From: JBEAOO01 sp041164825
Lineage (GTDB): Bacteria > Pseudomonadota > Gammaproteobacteria > Burkholderiales > Burkholderiaceae_C
Length of the DNA stretch: 10,652 bases
Direction: 5' to 3'
Assembly (NCBI GenBank): GCA_041164825.1
Contig: JBEAOO010000328.1
Coordinates: forward strand, 1 to 10,652
The translations under genes were made by a program, and so were the position numbers. This document shows positions 6,357-10,652 of this stretch, in pieces. The notes beneath the pieces are model-generated. The model saw only the letters and a list, made by a program, of their open reading frames with translations. It was not told the DNA's origin and did not search any database. The number at the start of each line of letters is the position of its first letter. Position 1 is the stretch's first letter.

Positions 6357-7160
6357 TCAAGCGCCAAGGCGAGCGTACAGGCCGGTGATGCGCTCCATCA
6401 CCTGCAGGATGTTTTCGCTGCTCACAAACACGTGGCTGGCACCGGTGTCGGGGCTGGCATCACCGCGCGCCAGCACATGGTCGAAAAAAAACCACTGCTG
6501 CTGCACCAAGGCCAGCTCTTGCTGGATGGCCGCGGTGGTTTGTGGCGCCTGGCTCAGCACGCTGTGGGCGGCCACAAAATCGCGGCGCGCGCTCAGAATT
6601 TGCGCCTGAGTCTCGGCCACCGGTGCGCCCCAGCTCAGCGCCAGGTGGCACTTGGCCAAGCGCTGCGACAGCATGCGTTGGCGGCCGGCCAGGTTCACCA
6701 GCCGGGCCACCGGTTGCTCGGCAAAGCGCTCCAATTGCTGGGTGCTTTGGTGGGCCAAGATCAGCACCCGGTCGCCCTGGGTGCGCACGGCCTCGCTGCG
6801 CGCTGCGCCCGGTGCGACTTGAAGCATGGCTTGGTAGTTCGCCCAAAGCGGCGCCATCTGGCCGCAGCTTTGTTTGAACTCGGGCGTGGGCGCATACGCC
6901 GTGAGCGCCTGCAGCTGGCGCTCAAACAGCGCCATCGACTCGGCCAAGGCCTTTTGCGCCCGCGCCACATCCACCCCCAGACCGATGGCCAACCAGGCCT
7001 TGCCCATGCGTTGCGACAGCATGCGCTGCCGCCCCGATTGGTTGATGGCCTCGTTCACATCGGCGATCGGTGCGCTGTTGTCAGCGCGTGCGAACGGGTG
7101 GGCACCACCCGCCGCAGCGGTGGCGGCGAGCAGCATCAGGTGGCGTCGGTGCAGGCTCAT
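6357..7160 (-). CDS. Exported protein with two PilJ/NarX-type sensory motifs (PilJ_N family)
   Basis: A 267-residue predicted periplasmic protein. The N-terminus MSLHRRHLMLLAATAAAGG with ARA-DN at 24-28 is a signal peptide; the paired arginines 5-6 before a hydrophobic stretch leave open Tat export. The mature part is almost all helical and carries two copies of one motif: INQSGRQRMLSQRMGK (39-54) and VNLAGRQRMLSQRLAK (155-170), 116 residues apart. This matches the N-terminal domain of PilJ-like chemotaxis transducers and resembles the P-box of the nitrate sensors NarX/NarQ (as recalled). No transmembrane segment after the signal, no HAMP, kinase or methyl-accepting domain is present, so it is a sensory/ligand module without an output domain. 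The start at 7160 follows the nirB stop by 23 bases, with no Shine-Dalgarno, suggesting translational coupling. Nitrate or nitrite binding is inferred from motif and context only. Confidence 0.8.
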   Translation of the reverse strand: MSLHRRHLMLLAATAAAGGAHPFARADNSAPIADVNEAINQSGRQRMLSQRMGKAWLAIGLGVDVARAQKALAESMALFERQLQALTAYAPTPEFKQSCGQMAPLWANYQAMLQVAPGAARSEAVRTQGDRVLILAHQSTQQLERFAEQPVARLVNLAGRQRMLSQRLAKCHLALSWGAPVAETQAQILSARRDFVAAHSVLSQAPQTTAAIQQELALVQQQWFFFDHVLARGDASPDTGASHVFVSSENILQVMERITGLYARLGA

Positions 7161-7175
7161 GGCGGTGGGGTGCGA

Positions 7176-7195
7176 CAGCCCGCTCAAACGGGCTG
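7176..7195 (-). other. Hairpin enclosing the nirB stop codon
   Basis: A perfect 7-bp inverted repeat, CAGCCCG (7176-7182) with CGGGCTG (7189-7195), has a 6-base loop that contains the nirB TGA stop (7186-7184). There is no T run after it, so it is not a terminator. It lies 15 bases before the next start codon. Confidence 0.5.
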
Positions 7196-9622
7196 GAACT
7201 GGCGCGTGTCGACGTGTGCCTTGTCGAAGTCGAACCAGGGGTCGGGCTCGCCATCGAGTGCAAATTGCAGCTCGGCCCACAGGCCTTGGCGGCCTTCAGC
7301 GTCGTCCAGAATCTTCTTCTTGACGTAGTCCAGGCCCACGCGGTTCACCCAGTGCACGGTGCGCTCCAGGTACCAACCCTCTTTGCGATACAGCTGGCAA
7401 AACGCGCCGGTGTACTCCAGCACTTCCGCCGCGGTTTTGAGCTTGGTGAAGAAGTGCGCCACCTCGGTCTTGATGCCGCCGTTGCCGGCCACGTACATCT
7501 CCCAGCCGCTGTCCACGCCGATGATGCCGACGTCCTTGATGCCTGCCTCAGCGCAGTTGCGCGGGCAGCCGCTCACCGCAAACTTCACCTTGTGCGGCGC
7601 GTACATGCGCCACATCGCGCGCTCCAGGTCTTTGCCCATTTGCGTGGAGTCTTGCGTGCCCATGCGGCACCACTCGCTGCCCACGCAGGTCTTCACCGTG
7701 CGCAGTGCCTTGGCGTAGGCGTGGCCGCTCGGCATGCCGATGTCCCGCCACACGTTGACCAGGTCTTCCTTCTTCACGCCCAGCAGGTCGATGCGCTGGC
7801 CGCCGGTCACCTTGATGGTGGGGATGTTGTATTTTTCGGCCGCGTCGGCAATGCGGCGCAGCTCGCTCACCGTGGTCTCGCCGCCCCACATGCGCGGCAC
7901 CACGCTGTAAGTGCCGTCCTTCTGGATGTTGGCGTGGCTGCGCTCGTTGATGAATCGGCTTTGCGGGTCGTCTTGCGCCTCTTTGGGCCAGCTGCTGATG
8001 AGGTAGTAGTTGACGGCGGCGCGGCAGCTGGGGCAGCCGTCCGGGGTCTTCCAGCCCAGGGTTTTGTAGACGCTTTCGATGCTGATCAGGTGTTGGCTGA
8101 AGATGGCGTCGCGCACGGCCTGGTGGCCGAGATCGGTGCAGCCGCACATGGCCTTCATCTTGGGTGTGGCCGAGTAGTCGCCACCTGCCGTGAACATGAT
8201 CAGCTGCTCCACCAAACCGGTGCACGAGCCGCACGAGGCGCTGGCTTTGGTGTGCTTGCGCACTTCTTCGAGCGTGAACAGGCCTTTGTCTTTGATGGCC
8301 TTGCAGATGGTGCCTTTGTTGACGCCGTTGCAGCCGCAGACCTCGTCGCTGTCGGCCATGGCCGCGGCCTTGCTGTGGCCCTCGTGGCCCACGTCGCCGA
8401 TGTTGCTCTCGCCAAACATCAGCTTGTCGCGGATGTCGTGGATCTTGCGGCCCTCGCGCAGCAGCTTGAAGTACCAGCTGCCGTCCACCGTGTCGCCGTA
8501 CATGCAGGCCCCGATGAGCTTGTCGTCCTTGATGATCAGCTTTTTGTAGACGCCGCCATAGGGGTCGCTCATCACGATTTCTTCGCAGCCTTCTCCGCCG
8601 GTGAAGTTGCCGGCCGAGAACAGATCGATGCCGGTGACCTTGAGCTTGGTGGAGGTGAGCGAACCGGTGTAGCGGCCGATGCCGAACTCGGCCAGGTGCG
8701 TGGCGCACACCTTGCCCTGCTCAAACAACGGCGCCACCAAACCATAGGCGATGCCGCGGTGCGACGCGCACTCGCCCACCGACCAGATGCGCGCGTCGGT
8801 GATGGTTTGCATCGTGTCGCTCACCACGATGCCGCGGTTGCAGTGCAGGCCCATTTTTTCGGCCAGCGCGGTGTTGGGGCGGATGCCGGCGGCCATCACC
8901 ACCAGATCAGCAGGGATCTCGGTGCCGTCTTTGAACTGCACCGCGCGCACGCGGCCCTCGTCGTTGCCCATCAGGGCCGCGGTTTGCGCGCCCAGCGCAA
9001 AGCTCAAGCCGCGCTCGGCCAGCGATTTTTCAAGCAGCTTGCCGGCCACGCGGTCGAGCTGGCGCTCCATCAGCCAATCGCCAATGTGCACCACCGTCAC
9101 GCTCATGCCGCGCAGCATCAGGCCGTTGGCCGCTTCCAGGCCCAGCAGGCCGCCGCCCACCACCACCGCATGCTTGTGCGTCTTGGCGGTCTCGATCATG
9201 AAATGGGTGTCGGCGATGTCGCGGTAAGCGATCACGCCGTGCAACTCTTTGCCCGGCAGCGGTGGGATGAAGGGCGTGGAGCCGGTGGCGATCAACAGCC
9301 GGTCGTACTCGGCCACCACCACGCCGCCTCGGCCGTCATCGGCCGTCACCACACGCTTCACGCGGTCGACGTTCGTCACCGTTTGGCCCAGGTGCAAGGT
9401 GATGTGGTTGTCGGCGTACCAGCTCAGCGGGTTGAGGATGATCTCGTCGATGGTTTGCTCACCGGCCAGCACCGGGCTCAGCAAGATGCGGTTGTAGTTG
9501 GGGTGCGGTTCGGCGCCAAACACCGTGATGTCGTAGAGGTCGGGCGCGATCTTCAGCAGCTCTTCGAGCGTGCGCACACCGGCCATGCCGTTGCCGATCA
9601 TCACGAGCTTCATCTTCTTCAT
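7184..9622 (-). CDS. nirB: Nitrite reductase (NADH) large subunit
   Basis: An 812-residue cytoplasmic enzyme that reduces nitrite to ammonium with NADH. Domains in order: FAD-binding GNGMAG (10-15) with NYNRILLSPVLAGE (42-55); NAD-binding VVVGGGLLGLEAANG (153-167); a BFD-like [2Fe-2S] domain with Cys429, Cys431, Cys464 and Cys467; a second cysteine set Cys493, Cys495, Cys530 and Cys533, as usual in NirB; then the ferredoxin-like and siroheme/[4Fe-4S] half with Cys646, Cys652, Cys686 and Cys690 (TCVGSEWC and SGCPRNC). Length is close to E. coli NirB (847). The ATG at 9622 has AAGGA nine bases upstream; a second ATG three codons on is less well placed. A sigma-54-like promoter lies 36-51 bases upstream. 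Its partner nirD is one gene further on. Confidence 0.97.
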   Translation of the reverse strand: MKKMKLVMIGNGMAGVRTLEELLKIAPDLYDITVFGAEPHPNYNRILLSPVLAGEQTIDEIILNPLSWYADNHITLHLGQTVTNVDRVKRVVTADDGRGGVVVAEYDRLLIATGSTPFIPPLPGKELHGVIAYRDIADTHFMIETAKTHKHAVVVGGGLLGLEAANGLMLRGMSVTVVHIGDWLMERQLDRVAGKLLEKSLAERGLSFALGAQTAALMGNDEGRVRAVQFKDGTEIPADLVVMAAGIRPNTALAEKMGLHCNRGIVVSDTMQTITDARIWSVGECASHRGIAYGLVAPLFEQGKVCATHLAEFGIGRYTGSLTSTKLKVTGIDLFSAGNFTGGEGCEEIVMSDPYGGVYKKLIIKDDKLIGACMYGDTVDGSWYFKLLREGRKIHDIRDKLMFGESNIGDVGHEGHSKAAAMADSDEVCGCNGVNKGTICKAIKDKGLFTLEEVRKHTKASASCGSCTGLVEQLIMFTAGGDYSATPKMKAMCGCTDLGHQAVRDAIFSQHLISIESVYKTLGWKTPDGCPSCRAAVNYYLISSWPKEAQDDPQSRFINERSHANIQKDGTYSVVPRMWGGETTVSELRRIADAAEKYNIPTIKVTGGQRIDLLGVKKEDLVNVWRDIGMPSGHAYAKALRTVKTCVGSEWCRMGTQDSTQMGKDLERAMWRMYAPHKVKFAVSGCPRNCAEAGIKDVGIIGVDSGWEMYVAGNGGIKTEVAHFFTKLKTAAEVLEYTGAFCQLYRKEGWYLERTVHWVNRVGLDYVKKKILDDAEGRQGLWAELQFALDGEPDPWFDFDKAHVDTRQFQPV

Positions 9623-9631
9623 GGCGGTGTG

Positions 9632-9637
9632 TCCTTC
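9632..9637 (-). promoter_or_regulatory. Ribosome binding site of nirB
   Basis: GAAGGA on the minus strand, nine bases before the ATG at 9622. It favours that ATG over the in-frame ATG at 9613, and it lies inside the short leader predicted from the sigma-54-like promoter. Confidence 0.7.
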
Positions 9638-9657
9638 AGTGTCTGACGCAAGGGGTT

Positions 9658-9673
9658 AGCAAAGAGAGTGCCC
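9658..9673 (-). promoter_or_regulatory. Putative sigma-54 (-24/-12) promoter of nirB
   Basis: Minus strand GGGCAC (9673-9668), five bases, TTGCT (9662-9658). Against TGGCAC-N5-TTGCW only the first base differs. The invariant GG (9672-9671) and GC (9660-9659) have the required 10-base separation. Transcription would start near 9647, leaving a leader of about 25 bases that contains the nirB ribosome binding site. No convincing NtrC binding pair was seen in the end of the transporter gene. Confidence 0.55.
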
Positions 9674-9707
9674 ATCGGCGGCTTGAACGCACGCAGTGGC
9701 CGGCATG

Positions 9708-10652
9708 TCAGCCAGCGCGACGCACGCCTGTGGGGCGCTGCGCGGCGGGGCTGCCGGCAGCGGTCTGCACGCGAGCGCGGCCGCCTTTTTCTGCCCAGGT
9801 GCGGGTCCAGCGGATTTGCATCATGCGCATCACGCCCAGCATCACCAGCGCCAGCACCGAGAACAGCACAAACCCCCAGAGGTAGCTGCCCAGGTACTGC
9901 TTGGACAGGCCCATCGCGTTGGGCACCAAGCCGCCGCCGAGCGCACCGATTTCACCAATCATCGAACCCGCCACCGCGGTGGCCGCAGGCCAGCGCAGCG
10001 GCACCAACTGGAACAGCGCGCCGTTGCCCGCGCCCAGCGCCGCAAAGCAAGCGATCAGCAGCAACGTGGTCAGCACCAGCGAGCCCGAGGCCAGGCCCAC
10101 CAGCGTCAGCCCCACGGCCACCACCGCCAACACCCAGGTCAGCGTGTTGACACCACCCCAGCGGTCCGAGATCCAGCCGCCCACCACCCGCACCGCCGCA
10201 CCCATGAAGGCCGCGAGCATCGTGAGTTGACCGGCCTGCACCTTGCTCACGCCGAATTGGTCGTAGTAGTAGGTGGGCAAGAAGGTGATGAGGCCGATGA
10301 AGCCGCCAAAGGTGACGCCGTAGATCAGGCTGAACACCCAGCCGTCTTTCTCGAACAGGCAGGCGATGTGATCGCGGAAGCTGGCGTGGCTGTCCACGTC
10401 GGGGGGCTCTTTGGCAAACACCACCATCACGATCATTGGCAGCAAGATGGCCGCCGCGGCAAAGGCGTACACCGTTTGCCAGCCATAGGCCTGTGCCAGC
10501 GGTGGGGCAATCAGCACCGACACCGCCGTGCCCACATTGCCCGCGCCCACCAGGCCCATGGCCAGGCCTTTGTGCTGGGGCGGAAACCAGCCCGAACCCA
10601 GGCTCAGTGCCACACCAAAGCTGGCGCCGGCAATGCCCAGCAGCACGCCCAT
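9708..10652 (-). CDS. NarK/NNP-family nitrate/nitrite transporter, partial (N-terminus beyond right edge)
   Basis: The last 314 residues of a major-facilitator membrane transporter for nitrate and/or nitrite. The first NNP signature is visible as GASFGVALSLGSGWFPPQHK and AMGLVGAGNVGT (residues 9-42 of this fragment), the second as GAGNGALFQLVPLRW (207-221) and AGSMIGEIGALGGG (228-241). The MFS cytoplasmic loop motif appears as RVVGGWISDRWGG (155-167). About eight or nine hydrophobic segments remain; the intact family usually has twelve. The Met at the edge is internal, since family members have several helices before the first signature. The C-terminal tail after TWAEKG is a short Arg/Ala/Gly extension with no recognised motif. 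It stands 85 bases upstream of nirB and supplies the substrate of the downstream pathway. Substrate preference and uniport versus antiport cannot be read from this fragment. Confidence 0.93.
   Translation of the reverse strand: MGVLLGIAGASFGVALSLGSGWFPPQHKGLAMGLVGAGNVGTAVSVLIAPPLAQAYGWQTVYAFAAAAILLPMIVMVVFAKEPPDVDSHASFRDHIACLFEKDGWVFSLIYGVTFGGFIGLITFLPTYYYDQFGVSKVQAGQLTMLAAFMGAAVRVVGGWISDRWGGVNTLTWVLAVVAVGLTLVGLASGSLVLTTLLLIACFAALGAGNGALFQLVPLRWPAATAVAGSMIGEIGALGGGLVPNAMGLSKQYLGSYLWGFVLFSVLALVMLGVMRMMQIRWTRTWAEKGGRARVQTAAGSPAAQRPTGVRRAG

Noticed and set aside
5903..6367. Longer NirD with an apparent signal peptide (LLASFFALFFLPLFGSA)
   Set aside because: The extension starts at a TTG, is encoded by T-rich leader repeats, overlaps the end of the upstream gene, and would export a cytoplasmic subunit. 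The ATG at 6283 fits the family.
6357..7160. Identification as a methyl-accepting chemotaxis protein, NarX-like kinase or NasS
   Set aside because: No second transmembrane segment, HAMP, kinase or methyl-accepting region is present, and the sequence is not of the NasS periplasmic-binding type.
6357..7280. Longer version of the two-motif protein starting inside nirB
   Set aside because: The additional 40 residues are Arg-rich shadow coding of the nirB end and would hide a clear signal peptide that begins at the ATG at 7160.
7070..9646. An 858-codon open frame on the plus strand opposite nirB
   Set aside because: Antisense to a fully conserved gene; its Ala/Val/His-rich composition is that of a shadow frame, with no domain recognised.

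Overview
This window is GC-rich and has betaproteobacterial gene content and order, most like Burkholderiales/Comamonadaceae. The clues are an S21-YqeY gene pair and a compact nitrate-assimilation cluster of NarK-type transporter, nirB, nirD and nasA. The assignment rests on protein similarity and composition recalled by eye, not on a database search. All nine recognisable genes lie on the minus strand, so transcription runs from the right edge to the left.

Right to middle (10652 to about 2020) is the nitrate-assimilation cluster. A NarK/NNP nitrate/nitrite transporter, cut at its 5' end by the window edge, is followed by nirB (NADH-dependent siroheme nitrite reductase, large subunit). Then comes an exported protein with two copies of a NarX/PilJ-type sensory motif, nirD (Rieske-type small subunit), nasA (molybdopterin assimilatory nitrate reductase) and ybiB (nucleic-acid-binding relative of anthranilate phosphoribosyltransferase). 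In pathway terms, nitrate enters by the transporter, NasA reduces it to nitrite in the cytoplasm, and NirBD reduces nitrite to ammonium. The 85-base gap before nirB holds a near-consensus sigma-54 (-24/-12) promoter, which would tie nirB and downstream genes to nitrogen limitation.

Middle to left (1975 to 1) is unrelated or housekeeping: a HI0933/YhiN-family flavoprotein, then rpsU (ribosomal protein S21) with a good sigma-70 promoter and a terminator, and the start of yqeY (GatB/YqeY-domain protein), which runs off the left edge.

No tRNA, rRNA, CRISPR, insertion sequence or phage gene was seen. The longest non-coding stretch is about 155 bases (upstream of rpsU), so no region over 300 bases lacks a gene. 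The most unusual item is the two-motif periplasmic protein inserted between nirB and nirD, two genes that are normally adjacent.
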